This document shows, piece by piece, positions 1 through 8,398 of a stretch of DNA of 64,000 nucleotides (positions within the stretch are counted from its first letter, which is position 1; the number at the start of each line of letters is the position of its first letter). The stretch is from positions 1 to 64,000 of IMG/VR virus record IMGVR_UViG_3300031837_000008. One strand, given 5' to 3'. Source of the DNA: a virus. Below the pieces are notes generated by a model that was given only the letters and a program-made list of their open reading frames with translations, was not told the DNA's origin and ran no database searches. The position numbers and the translations under genes were made by a program.

Positions 1-1
1 C

Positions 2-232
2 CTGTGTCGTATTGCTTATGACGTAACAAATGATAACTGGGTTACGGCTTCGCGGTTCAACAAGAATTCCAACAATTGGGAATCTGTACTGAGCACAGGT
101 CACCTAGGTATTATTGTGTTCTTGGACGAGGCACCACCGAATCGCGAATTCTTTGTCATCCGCATCTACGAAATTCAGGCCCATGGCTGCGGTGCTTACG
201 CTGAAATTTCGGAAAAGTCATGGGACAATTAA
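2..232 (+). CDS. 3' end of upstream gene, unknown function
   Basis: An open frame enters from the left edge and runs 76 codons to TAA at 230-232. The visible part is a mixed sequence ending in SEKSWDN with no motif I recognise. Its last 13 bases overlap the start of the J-domain gene in another frame, a normal tight junction in this genome. The true start lies outside the window. Confidence 0.6.
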   Translation: MCRIAYDVTNDNWVTASRFNKNSNNWESVLSTGHLGIIVFLDEAPPNREFFVIRIYEIQAHGCGAYAEISEKSWDN

Positions 233-981
233 CTGTTTATGAACGATCATCAATTGACTTGGCTAAGCTTCATCATTATCGAATTCTAAAATCAAGGATG
301 GAGGCCAATCGTCAGAAATACTACAAGCTCCATACACAGGTCCTGAAATTCGCCAATTTATATTTTGATGCCCTACCCGAAGCAAAAACAGTCATTCGAT
401 TGCGCCGTGAAATCCGACTCGCAACCAAAGGCACGCCACAAACAATTGCACAGGACGCTATAACAACTGCTGGATACATTAGTTTTGGCACCGAGCAGCT
501 ATACAACGCGGAATCTCATTTGGTACAAGCTGCGTATCGAATGGTTGCTTCTTTAGTGCATCCAGATAGGGGTGGAGACCCTGAATTATTTCAGCTAGTA
601 AATGCAGCATACAGACTCAAGGATTTAACTTTCCTCCAAGAGCTGTATATTACGTTGAAAGTTGACAATCCGTTCTGGCGCTGTAGAGACGGCCTATTGT
701 ATATGCAGCAAGAAGTAGATCGTCCGCAAGTGAGCACCAAAATTCTGCAGACAACACCGGAATTTGAAATCTGCAGATTGCACATGAAAGGGGATCACAA
801 AGGAGCATCTATTCTGGCTCAAACCAGATTGCTGGAACTGATCGTAACTTTAAATGCAGAGCTTCATTCACTATTGACAGTTTCAAACACAACAGGAAAT
901 AACCATGATCAACAAGAAAGTAGCGAAGAATCAAGCTTCCACCCAGCACCCAGCACCGACACAAAAGAAAGTAGCCAGTAG
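220..981 (+). CDS. J-domain (DnaJ-like) protein
   Basis: 253 aa. Residues about 98-136 look like a J domain: a helix, then VHPDRGGD with the diagnostic HPD triad at 114-116, then a second helix (ELFQLVNAAYRLKD). J domains stimulate Hsp70/DnaK ATPase, so the protein could recruit host DnaK. The flanking N- and C-terminal parts are unfamiliar and the last 30 residues are Ser/Glu/Gln-rich and probably disordered. That tail is encoded in a 77-nt overlap with the next gene in a second frame. The J-domain call rests on HPD and its context; the partner is inferred. Confidence 0.7.
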   Translation: MGQLTVYERSSIDLAKLHHYRILKSRMEANRQKYYKLHTQVLKFANLYFDALPEAKTVIRLRREIRLATKGTPQTIAQDAITTAGYISFGTEQLYNAESHLVQAAYRMVASLVHPDRGGDPELFQLVNAAYRLKDLTFLQELYITLKVDNPFWRCRDGLLYMQQEVDRPQVSTKILQTTPEFEICRLHMKGDHKGASILAQTRLLELIVTLNAELHSLLTVSNTTGNNHDQQESSEESSFHPAPSTDTKESSQ

Positions 982-1675
982 CTCATCCACAAAGTCATCA
1001 AGTTCAAGTCCAAAGCTGAAATCCAAAAGTCCGACATCAGCACCCATCCAAGCCCACGCCACCACATCAACAAACCAAAAAACAAAGGCTAAGCCTGCAG
1101 CAAAAACAGTGGCCCGCAAAGGACTACCTACGTTCCAGGCACCAGCGGATTTCAAACCGCATTTTCTTGAAGTCACGGTCCGTACCGAAAAAGATGGACT
1201 CTTGGGTAACGCCGTTCGCGCCATTCGCTATCAAGGTCGTTATGATGTCAACGCAGCGGACAACAAGAAAGCAGATTTGGGATCCTATGATCCACGTACA
1301 TTGAATGGCTTGATGGCTCGTATCTCGGGACCTTTGTTCAAGGCAACCAATGACAAGAAATTTCCAACTCAAATTAAAGGTCGTACCGAGGTCAAGGGCG
1401 CAATGCGACTTCCTGCCAACACCGTATTTCGTCTGATCCTGCGCGTCAACCGCAAGGCCGCTGATGGTTCATTGTCTGTGCTCTTCAAGTACATTCAGCA
1501 AATCACGAAGAATGAAAAAACGGGACGTCCCGTCATTGTTGACCTGGAAAAAAGTGATCCGGTTTATCGCTCTTTCCGTAAGTCCTCGCGCACGTTGCCC
1601 GCTGCATTCAAGGACGTATTGATGCCACCGAAGCGCACACGCGGACAAAATGCTGAGACTCAAGAAGCAGAGTAA
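905..1675 (+). CDS. Hypothetical protein with disordered Ser/Lys-rich N-terminus
   Basis: 256 aa. The first ~75 residues are a Ser/Lys/Thr/Pro/Ala low-complexity segment; residues ~80-245 are of ordinary composition and probably folded. The ATG at 905 has AGGAAATAACC just upstream, an adequate ribosome site, supporting a real 77-nt overlap with the J-domain gene. No family recognised. The basic disordered arm could bind nucleic acid or another protein, but nothing proves it. Confidence 0.6.
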   Translation: MINKKVAKNQASTQHPAPTQKKVASSSSTKSSSSSPKLKSKSPTSAPIQAHATTSTNQKTKAKPAAKTVARKGLPTFQAPADFKPHFLEVTVRTEKDGLLGNAVRAIRYQGRYDVNAADNKKADLGSYDPRTLNGLMARISGPLFKATNDKKFPTQIKGRTEVKGAMRLPANTVFRLILRVNRKAADGSLSVLFKYIQQITKNEKTGRPVIVDLEKSDPVYRSFRKSSRTLPAAFKDVLMPPKRTRGQNAETQEAE

Positions 1676-1704
1676 ATAGCTAGTTGTGAGCTTTTAATTT
1701 CAAG

Positions 1705-1714
1705 CTAGTAAATA
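1705..1714 (+). promoter_or_regulatory. Candidate late-type promoter element
   Basis: CTAGTAAATA, 36 nt upstream of the next ATG, in a 74-nt gap. One of a set of near-identical intergenic elements in this window resembling the T4 late -10 motif TATAAATA. Confidence 0.45.
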
Positions 1715-1749
1715 CATGTCAACAACACCCTTTGAGGTTCCATACAGCC

Positions 1750-2349
1750 ATGACAGCCAAAGTTGAACGGTTCACTAGCCTTGTTTTTATACCAAAAGTG
1801 TTGGAGTTCGGAAAAGACCAGGAATTTGAAGTTCATGAACTCCAGCTTGCGTCCTTGGAGGCTAATCGCAAGACACAGAAACAGACATTGACCCCAGGTT
1901 ATACGATCAGTGACGACGGTACCTTATTTGTGTTTCCCTTAGTAGAAGGATCAACAAAGCCAACATTAAACGGATTAGTTGAATCAAAAGCCCCGATCTT
2001 GGTACCCAGCTATAATCTTCGTAGGACAGACACCAACGTAAAAGAAGTACGAAATGAGGACTCAGGTTTGATCTCGTTTCAATTCAAGTCCACGGCACTT
2101 ATCACACGCAGACTGCACAGCGTATTGCCTATGTTAGGTATTTTGTCTAAGTCTCAATTAGCGTTGGTGCTTAAACATTTAGGGTCTCTCAAACAGAAAG
2201 AAATCAAAGAGAACCAAAAGGCATCAGCCTTGGAGACCTTGGACTATATGTTGGTCAACGAGCAAGTAACACCTGACGATCTGCATATCATTGCAAGAGC
2301 CTACGAGACTGAACTAATAGCTCAAGGGGAAAGTCTGTTCGAAAATTAA
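1750..2349 (+). CDS. Hypothetical protein
   Basis: 199 aa from ATG 1750; an in-frame TTG at 1732 would add six residues. GAGG at 1734-1737 is a somewhat distant ribosome site for the ATG. The protein is mixed alpha/beta with a helical C-terminal half (about 130-195) and no recognised motif. It sits alone between two gaps that each hold a CTAGTAAATA element, so it is probably a single-gene unit. Confidence 0.6.
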   Translation: MTAKVERFTSLVFIPKVLEFGKDQEFEVHELQLASLEANRKTQKQTLTPGYTISDDGTLFVFPLVEGSTKPTLNGLVESKAPILVPSYNLRRTDTNVKEVRNEDSGLISFQFKSTALITRRLHSVLPMLGILSKSQLALVLKHLGSLKQKEIKENQKASALETLDYMLVNEQVTPDDLHIIARAYETELIAQGESLFEN

Positions 2350-2353
2350 GACC

Positions 2354-2363
2354 CTAGTAAATA
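2354..2363 (+). promoter_or_regulatory. Candidate late-type promoter element
   Basis: CTAGTAAATA directly after the previous stop and about 90 nt upstream of the AT-hook gene; identical to the elements at 1705, 17248, 49976 and 54105. Confidence 0.45.
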
Positions 2364-2408
2364 AGAAGTGAAGAAACGGTTTATGTGGGTGTCCGTCACA
2401 ACACCAAC

Positions 2409-2437
2409 TAGTTATAACTAATTAATTAACGCGTTAA
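2409..2437 (+). promoter_or_regulatory. Two adjacent perfect palindromes, candidate operators
   Basis: TAGTTATAACTA (2409-2420) and TTAACGCGTTAA (2426-2437) are both perfect 12-bp palindromes five bases apart, ending 16 nt before the start codon at 2454. This is a plausible binding site for a dimeric regulator, possibly the AT-hook product itself. The function is inferred from symmetry and position. Confidence 0.4.
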
Positions 2438-2453
2438 ACAAAGGATTTCAAAA

Positions 2454-3452
2454 ATGGCAATTCAGAAAAAAGTCGGACGTCCTGCGGCTCAACAACAGCA
2501 ACAACGCCGAGGCCCGAAACCTCAAGAGCAGGTCCAGAAGAAAGTGAACCCTGCAGTTCTGGCTAAGCGCAAGGCCGAAGCCCTGGCTCAAGAAAAAGCA
2601 GATGCGCTGGCAGCGCGTAAGGCTCAGGCCAATAAGGCCAAAGCTAAACCAGGGCGTCCGAAGGCCCAGCCGGAACCTGAAGTCAAGCGTCGTGGTCCGA
2701 AGCCTGGTGCCAAGGCCGCACGTCAGGCACAGGCCCAAGCCCAGTCCACGCCAAAGGCTAAGCCTGGTCGTCCGAAGGCTAGCACCCAGTCTGTTGTAGC
2801 TGAGGCCCTTAAAACGGGTTCTCAAGTGTTTATCCGGGTGATTACGACTACTGTAGCCTCGGGCAAGCCTTCAAAAGTTGCGTACTTCGGTGCCGGTGGA
2901 TTGGTTATTCCGCGCTCAACGGTAAAGGCAGTTGTCGGCAACCTGATCTATCACGAAATTTTGCAACAAGTGGGTACGATTGACGATGTGCAATTGCAAG
3001 ACGGTATTTTCATCTACGTCACAAAGGCAGGACCGGTAATTGCCCTGGATCCTAATTATGTGTTCGTCAGCGGTGTTGCAGCAGCTGCGGATGACGAACA
3101 GAATCAGGATTCGGATAGTGAGGACGATGACTCGGATGACAGCGACGACGAAGATCAGGTCGATTTAGACAACGACGATTCGGATGACGCTGATGATTAC
3201 TCAGACGACGATTCGGATGATACCGCCGATGACGAAGATGAACTGGATGTGTCCTCGGATGACGATGACGACGATAGCTCGGATGACGATGAACTAGCGC
3301 CGGACGATGACGAAGATCAAGATTACGATGACTCTGACAATGACGATTCTGATAACGACGAGGACTCGGATTCGGAGTACGATGACGATGATTCGGATTC
3401 CGGCGATGATAGCGATGATACCGAAGAAGATTTGTTTGATACCGATGATTAA
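2454..3452 (+). CDS. AT-hook-like basic protein with long Asp/Ser acidic tail
   Basis: 332 aa. Residues 1-110 are basic and Ala/Lys/Gln-rich with repeated AT-hook-like cores (VGRPA, KPGRPKAQ, KPGRPKAS) and related RRGPKP blocks, suggesting minor-groove DNA binding. A compact domain spans about 112-215. Residues about 218-332 are almost wholly Asp/Ser/Glu, a hyperacidic tail. ATG 2454 follows AAAGGATTTCAAAA. A DNA-binding arm plus DNA-mimic-like tail suggests a nucleoid-type or transcription-modulating protein, but no family is recognised. Likely expressed from the CTAGTAAATA element and regulated at the two palindromes upstream. Confidence 0.7.
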   Translation: MAIQKKVGRPAAQQQQQRRGPKPQEQVQKKVNPAVLAKRKAEALAQEKADALAARKAQANKAKAKPGRPKAQPEPEVKRRGPKPGAKAARQAQAQAQSTPKAKPGRPKASTQSVVAEALKTGSQVFIRVITTTVASGKPSKVAYFGAGGLVIPRSTVKAVVGNLIYHEILQQVGTIDDVQLQDGIFIYVTKAGPVIALDPNYVFVSGVAAAADDEQNQDSDSEDDDSDDSDDEDQVDLDNDDSDDADDYSDDDSDDTADDEDELDVSSDDDDDDSSDDDELAPDDDEDQDYDDSDNDDSDNDEDSDSEYDDDDSDSGDDSDDTEEDLFDTDD

Positions 3453-3477
3453 TTTGTTGCCATTTTAGAGTAAACTT

Positions 3478-3509
3478 AGGGTTGGGGTCTTTTTGTAGAT
3501 CCTAGCCCT
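3478..3509 (+). terminator. Stem-loop, possible terminator
   Basis: A 12-bp RNA stem (arms 3478-3489 and 3498-3509, three G-U pairs) with loop UUUUUGUA, 26 nt after the acidic-tail gene. It is followed by a moderately U-rich stretch but no uninterrupted U tract, so termination is possible, not certain. Confidence 0.4.
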
Positions 3510-3540
3510 ATCTTCATTTGTTATACTTAAAGTAGGGGTA

Positions 3541-3852
3541 ATGGTGGACACTAGAGATCACCTCGCGCTGTATTCAGTAAATTGCAAGAAATGTGGACAC
3601 CTTGACCCTGCTGAGTCTAAAAAGTGGAGTTCGTGCCATCACACAAAAGGCAATCCTTACTGTCCAGCTAAAGAAGTTCAGATCGTTGTTGTGGGTAAGG
3701 CCTATCGTTTGGCCGAACAAATAAAGAAAGCGCGTAATGCACGTGATGCTGTAAGTGAGGCTCGTATCTTAGCCTTTGTTGTGACCCAAACAGAGGCCTT
3801 CAAAGAACGCTTCTATTCAGCTATTGAGACAACACCGGAGACGCCCGAGTGA
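3541..3852 (+). CDS. Small zinc-finger-like protein
   Basis: 103 aa with an N-terminal Cys/His cluster, CKKCGH at 15-20 followed by CHH and a later Cys (PYC at about 39-41), consistent with one zinc site; the rest is helical. ATG 3541 follows AGTAGGGGTA. Its stop overlaps the next start by 4 nt (GTGA at 3849), implying translational coupling. A TTATACTT sequence just upstream could be a -10 box, but I see no convincing -35. Function unknown. Confidence 0.6.
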   Translation: MVDTRDHLALYSVNCKKCGHLDPAESKKWSSCHHTKGNPYCPAKEVQIVVVGKAYRLAEQIKKARNARDAVSEARILAFVVTQTEAFKERFYSAIETTPETPE

Positions 3853-4679
3853 ATATCCCATCTGGAGTTACGAAAGCTCCATCCCAAGCCCCCAATTCCT
3901 TAGATACTGACCTCGACGCTGACGATAGCGACGACACGTCGGAGCCTAGCGTCCAGCCAGCGTCAAAGACTGGACACAAAAAGCAGCCAGTCAGGCTTAC
4001 GCGTATCAAGCAGTGGTACTTGCCTGCCGATGCTGAGTCGTACACCGCGCTCAAGGAAATTGGACTACCCTTGACACGTATCCACATTAACTTTATGCCA
4101 GCGGTAAAGTTGTTGGCCAACAAGCATAAACTGCGAGGTACCGAGGTTTCGTTCAAAGACGAAATTCTGGATCCGTTCTTAGACAAGGTGGGGACCGCCT
4201 GGAACAGTAAAGAATTTTTTAAAGCCTCGATTGGGAACCGAACAATGAAGTTCGAGACCCTGAAACCGGAAGTGTTGGACAAGGCCAAGCGCTGGGTGCC
4301 CCAAATGGAGGAAAAGCTGCGTGCGTTCTTTCAGCGTTGGGGCTACAGTTCGACCTTTGACTACAGCGAAAGTCGTGGTCGTTGTAAATTAAATGTAGAG
4401 TACTGGTATGATAGCCAGAAGCTACCCATCGTGGTCTTGGAAGAAGAACCTAAACCGCTACCCAAGATCCAGCTTAAGCTTGGATTCACGAGAATTACCC
4501 TGCAGTTCGGGACCAAGTACATTGATACTGCGATTGAGATCAGCCAAGGTGGTAATTTTACACCGCTGCATACGACGCGCTGTCTCTATAGCCAGGTATC
4601 GAGTGTTAGGCCTATGCTGAATGCCTTGATGTCGGTCTTGGACAAAGACGAGCATAATTTCGACAACACTGCTGACTGA
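3849..4679 (+). CDS. Hypothetical protein
   Basis: 276 aa from GTG 3849, coupled to the preceding zinc-site gene by a GTGA overlap. Residues ~1-45 are acidic and low complexity (DTDLDADDSDD); residues ~50-265 look folded with a beta-rich C-terminal part. No known family. The acidic leader echoes the Asp/Ser tail of the gene at 2454. Confidence 0.6.
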   Translation: MNIPSGVTKAPSQAPNSLDTDLDADDSDDTSEPSVQPASKTGHKKQPVRLTRIKQWYLPADAESYTALKEIGLPLTRIHINFMPAVKLLANKHKLRGTEVSFKDEILDPFLDKVGTAWNSKEFFKASIGNRTMKFETLKPEVLDKAKRWVPQMEEKLRAFFQRWGYSSTFDYSESRGRCKLNVEYWYDSQKLPIVVLEEEPKPLPKIQLKLGFTRITLQFGTKYIDTAIEISQGGNFTPLHTTRCLYSQVSSVRPMLNALMSVLDKDEHNFDNTAD

Positions 4680-4697
4680 TAGACAGGAGAACCTAAC

Positions 4698-5309
4698 ATG
4701 GGCTGCGATGTTGCGTCTGCTGCATATCTACTCGACTTGGGTCTAGGTAAGGCTAATGCCGAAGGTCATCTTGCGTTTAATGCAGCTGAGCTCCAGCGTT
4801 TCCGTAAAGACTATAAATTGTTGAGCACCAACTATTTTAACGGGAACAAGTTCGAGGAATTCAGTTTAGCCCACAACGAAGTCTATTTGATACACTCGAC
4901 GGAAGAACCCTATTGCGATCCAGAGATACGTTGGTTAGTCCACATGCTGGTCTTGCGTAATACCGTGCTACCTAGAATAGCCATTCAGGTAGAAGTATGG
5001 CGGGAACTCATTGCTGATCTGGGAGGACCCACTAGCCCCAATGATTGGTTTATTCGTGAGCTGTTGAAAACTGGTAATTACGTGTGTTCGAGTCTAAGAC
5101 TATCATCGGATGCTAATGGTATGTATTTCTGGGGAGACCGACTTGCACATCAAACTGATGCAGGACACAGAGTTGGAGTACTAGTGGATAACGTTCTTGA
5201 CTTGTGGGGACCAACCGCTAGAGACGTTCATACTCAATTTATAGCTTTCGAATCCAAACTAGAGAAAGCAATTACACCATTTACCTATCGTTTCGTAATC
5301 GCTGCCTAA
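4698..5309 (+). CDS. Hypothetical protein
   Basis: 203 aa. ATG 4698 has a good ribosome site (CAGGAG, 10 nt upstream). Mixed alpha/beta composition with no motif or membrane segment. Lies 13 nt before the topoisomerase B gene and is probably cotranscribed with it, but nothing in the sequence shows a shared function. Confidence 0.6.
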   Translation: MGCDVASAAYLLDLGLGKANAEGHLAFNAAELQRFRKDYKLLSTNYFNGNKFEEFSLAHNEVYLIHSTEEPYCDPEIRWLVHMLVLRNTVLPRIAIQVEVWRELIADLGGPTSPNDWFIRELLKTGNYVCSSLRLSSDANGMYFWGDRLAHQTDAGHRVGVLVDNVLDLWGPTARDVHTQFIAFESKLEKAITPFTYRFVIAA

Positions 5310-5322
5310 CTTAATAAAGACC

Positions 5323-8300
5323 ATGGCCCTTACACCAAATACAAAAGCAAATCCAGCGTTAAAGAAAGTAGCAGCCTACACCAGTAAAAATATTGAAACT
5401 CTTGTTTGGCCTGACACTATTCGCAAAAACGCAAGTCAATACATTGGGGGTACTGATTCGTCGGGATTGTGGTTAGTTGTACGTGAGCTTATGGACAACG
5501 GGTTGGACGAAGGGCTGGCCGGTCGTAACGATGCAGTATTGTTGCACGTAGATAGCGACGGTAGTTTTTGGGTACTGGATAGGGGCCACGGCATCCCTCA
5601 AGGCGTGACCAAAACTCACATTCATGTGAATGGCAAGGATGTCGTCAACAAAATGGACACGATGCAGGCGGCTTTTGGTGCCTTGCACACGTCAGGTAAG
5701 TATGATAGCGAAGCCTACGAGGTGTCGATTGGTTGCTTTGTTGGTTCAACACAAGTCAGAATAGCTAAAGGAAACACCGTAGCCTTCAAAGAACTATACG
5801 AACGTTGGACCACGAATAAAGAACCAATTCCTATCGTTGCTTGGGACGTTGATAATGATGTCCAGGCACAGTCTTTCATATCACATGTACAACTAACCAA
5901 ATACGTTGATGAATTGGTGCGCGTAACCCTAAGCGATGGTTCGGTTATTGAGAATACTCCCGACCATCCGTACTACGTTCGCACTGATTACTGGACGTTG
6001 AAAGTTCAGGCCCAACAGTTGGAACCTGGACAAATGCTGATCACGCCGTATACGCACAGTGAGCTCACGGTCATTAGTGTGGAAACTTTCCACACAACAG
6101 AACCCGTGCCTGTTTACGGCATGACTGTTGACAACCAACATACTTATTTTATTGAACCCGGAGTGCTGGTATCAAATACTCATGGTATTGGCGCTAAAGG
6201 AACTAATGCTACCGCCGAATTCTTTGATGTTCATACTTTCTACGAGAACCAATGGTACTCGGTAGGTTTCAAGAAAGGTAAGCTAACATCCCCCGTTGCA
6301 AAATGTAAGGCTCCGAAAGGTCCGGACGGCACACTGGTCAAGAAGGGTACGGTTATTCATTTCAAGCCCGATGCTTCAATTTTCTCGACCAACAAGTTCC
6401 CTGGGGCACTAGCACTTGAATGGGCTGAAATCATGGCTTATTTCAATCCAGGTTTCGCCATCATTATTTCCACCCCCAGGGGCAAGCGTCAGTTCTTGTC
6501 AAAGACAGGTGTCGCTGAGTATGTTCAAGCACGCTTAGACAAGTTTAAAGTTGGTGCCGAATCAAAATATTTCGAGTATAAATCAGAACCCGGTGATCCG
6601 AATGCAGCAGACGTAGTTGTGTCGTTCTCCAATTACGATGGATGTGATCTCAGGGGGTTCACCAACGGGCTACCCAATAGCCAGGGTGGCAAGCACGTTG
6701 ATAGCGTTGTCAGCGCCCTATACGCGGGTTTAAAGCCCCATATCAAGACCCGAACGGTCAAAGGAAAAGTAATTCTGCCTTTCCGTGAATCGGATTTCAA
6801 AGAAGGCTTGGTTGGCCTAGTCAACGCAAAATTGCATAAAGCCAAGTTCAATTCCCAGGATAAGGTAAAACTTAGCGATGAGCGCATGGGTCCTGAATTT
6901 CAAAAGAAATTAACGGTAGCCACCATAGAATTCTTCAAGGCTAATAAAGCATTGGCTTCACGCTTATGTGAAAGAGCGACTAAGCTCAATGAGTTGAAGA
7001 CCAAATTCACGATGTCGAAAAAGGCAGCAGCCACGTTGAATGCTGTGAAGCGCAATGGACTGCCCGCCAAATATGCTTCATTTGATATGCGTACCAAAGT
7101 TGCGGATCGTGAACTCTTTATCGTAGAAGGGGAATCGGCAGGCGGCTCGGCCAAAGAGGCCAGGTTCCCCTACCAGGCTGTACTGCCATTAAAAGGCAAA
7201 GTCAAAAATGCACTAAAAAAGGATAAAAAAGGTACAACACTGGAAAGTGAAGAAATTGTTAATATTCTGGCAGCTATTGGATATGACGCAAAGGCCGTAG
7301 ACCCTTGTGCAAAACTCACGGTTGGCAAAATCATCTGTTTGGCTGACCCGGATCCAGATGGCCCATTTATTGGCGACACTCAAATTCGGGTCAGGAGTAT
7401 GGCCCGCAGCCAGTCAAAATCAGAGGACTTTGTTTGGACTGAGCATACGGCAACTATTAGAGGCCTCGCTAATAGTTCTTTAACTCAGGAACGGGGAAAC
7501 ACTGCAGAACAACTAGTGTTTGAGGTGCCTGTATGGCACCACGGAAAAGAAATCTGGGCACCAGCAACCGCGCAATTGGTCAAAAACGTAGACCGACTAA
7601 TGGCTTTTGAAATCGGACGTTCGAAATTCAGAGTTGATGAAAATCATAAATGGGTGTGTGTAGTAACCCGAGCAATGTATGGTCGTGATACTGAACCACA
7701 TCCAGAGCATGAAAAACTTGTGTACGTTAAGTCCAAGGATATGAAGGTCGGTGATCGTGTGTGGTGTCCCTCAAACAATCATCTGAAAGACCAGGCTTTA
7801 ACAGACAAAGAAAGTGGATTGGGTTACCAAGCGGTATCCAAGCTTAGAGTTCAAGAACTGAAAGAGCCGGTGCCCGTCTATTGTTTGACAGTCCCACGCT
7901 ATCATTCGTTCGTCCTGCCGTCAGGAGTCGTGTCCAGCAATTGTCACATCAACTCTTTGCTCCTATCTCTGTTTTATAAGTATCTGCCGGACCTGTTCAC
8001 CCGAGGTTTGATCTACGTGGCTAACAGCCCTGAGTTTTATGCTATTCATAAGGACCAATTAGTGTGCGGTGAGACCTTAAGTCAAGTTCAGGTTAAGCTC
8101 AAGAAAATTAAAGCCCCATCATCAACGCTAATAAATCACGTTAAAGGGTACGGTGAGATTGATGTAGACTTGATGCGTATCATGGCTATGGATCCAGCTA
8201 CTAGATCCCTGATAAAAATCAAGGCTCTTGAGTCCGAGGACCACGTTGATTTTGTCAGACTCATGAATGAAGACGTAGCTTATCGCAGGGACATGTTAGG

Positions 8301-8346
8301 CTTGCCCGCAAATGCTACGGGTGGAAACTGTGATAGCGAGGGCTAA
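5323..8346 (+). CDS. Type II DNA topoisomerase B subunit (GyrB/ParE-like) with two inteins
   Basis: 1007-aa precursor; the spliced product would be about 666 aa. With the A subunit downstream it should form an ATP-dependent topoisomerase resolving replication torsion. Seen: GHKL ATPase residues (ELMDNGLDEG 55-64, DRGHG 86-90), ATP lid THGIGAKGTN after intein 1, TOPRIM EGESAGG 602-608 and metal-binding DPDPDG 675-680, then CHINSLLLSLF after intein 2. Inteins occupy residues 138-285 and 681-873, each inside a catalytic motif, so activity requires splicing. No homing-endonuclease domain is visible in either. The subunit is short compared with GyrB (~800 aa), nearer ParE. Confidence 0.93.
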   Translation: MALTPNTKANPALKKVAAYTSKNIETLVWPDTIRKNASQYIGGTDSSGLWLVVRELMDNGLDEGLAGRNDAVLLHVDSDGSFWVLDRGHGIPQGVTKTHIHVNGKDVVNKMDTMQAAFGALHTSGKYDSEAYEVSIGCFVGSTQVRIAKGNTVAFKELYERWTTNKEPIPIVAWDVDNDVQAQSFISHVQLTKYVDELVRVTLSDGSVIENTPDHPYYVRTDYWTLKVQAQQLEPGQMLITPYTHSELTVISVETFHTTEPVPVYGMTVDNQHTYFIEPGVLVSNTHGIGAKGTNATAEFFDVHTFYENQWYSVGFKKGKLTSPVAKCKAPKGPDGTLVKKGTVIHFKPDASIFSTNKFPGALALEWAEIMAYFNPGFAIIISTPRGKRQFLSKTGVAEYVQARLDKFKVGAESKYFEYKSEPGDPNAADVVVSFSNYDGCDLRGFTNGLPNSQGGKHVDSVVSALYAGLKPHIKTRTVKGKVILPFRESDFKEGLVGLVNAKLHKAKFNSQDKVKLSDERMGPEFQKKLTVATIEFFKANKALASRLCERATKLNELKTKFTMSKKAAATLNAVKRNGLPAKYASFDMRTKVADRELFIVEGESAGGSAKEARFPYQAVLPLKGKVKNALKKDKKGTTLESEEIVNILAAIGYDAKAVDPCAKLTVGKIICLADPDPDGPFIGDTQIRVRSMARSQSKSEDFVWTEHTATIRGLANSSLTQERGNTAEQLVFEVPVWHHGKEIWAPATAQLVKNVDRLMAFEIGRSKFRVDENHKWVCVVTRAMYGRDTEPHPEHEKLVYVKSKDMKVGDRVWCPSNNHLKDQALTDKESGLGYQAVSKLRVQELKEPVPVYCLTVPRYHSFVLPSGVVSSNCHINSLLLSLFYKYLPDLFTRGLIYVANSPEFYAIHKDQLVCGETLSQVQVKLKKIKAPSSTLINHVKGYGEIDVDLMRIMAMDPATRSLIKIKALESEDHVDFVRLMNEDVAYRRDMLGLPANATGGNCDSEG
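5734..6177 (+). other. Mini-intein 1, in the ATP lid of topoisomerase B
   Basis: 148 residues. Starts Cys1 (CFVGSTQVRI), block B has TPDH, block F reads PVYGMTVDNQHTYF, and it ends VLVSN with Thr as +1. The extein junction SIG/THGIGAKG reconstitutes the GHKL lid. The penultimate residue is Ser, not the usual His. Canonical class 1 layout, no endonuclease domain by length. Confidence 0.88.
7363..7941 (+). other. Intein 2, Pro1 class-3-like, in the TOPRIM motif
   Basis: 193 residues between DPDPDG and CHINSLLL. The first residue is Pro (codon CCA at 7363-7365) where a nucleophile is normal. Block B reads ENHKWVC, with His then Trp two residues on; block F reads PVYCLTV with Cys at the F:4 position; the end is VVSSN. 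This recalls the class 3 Trp-Cys-Thr signature, with Ser in place of Thr and Cys instead of Ser/Thr at +1. Confidence 0.8.
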
Positions 8347-8398
8347 GTCTGCTGACTGATTGAAGTTCAAGCCCCAGCCCAAATCAACAAGGAATAAG

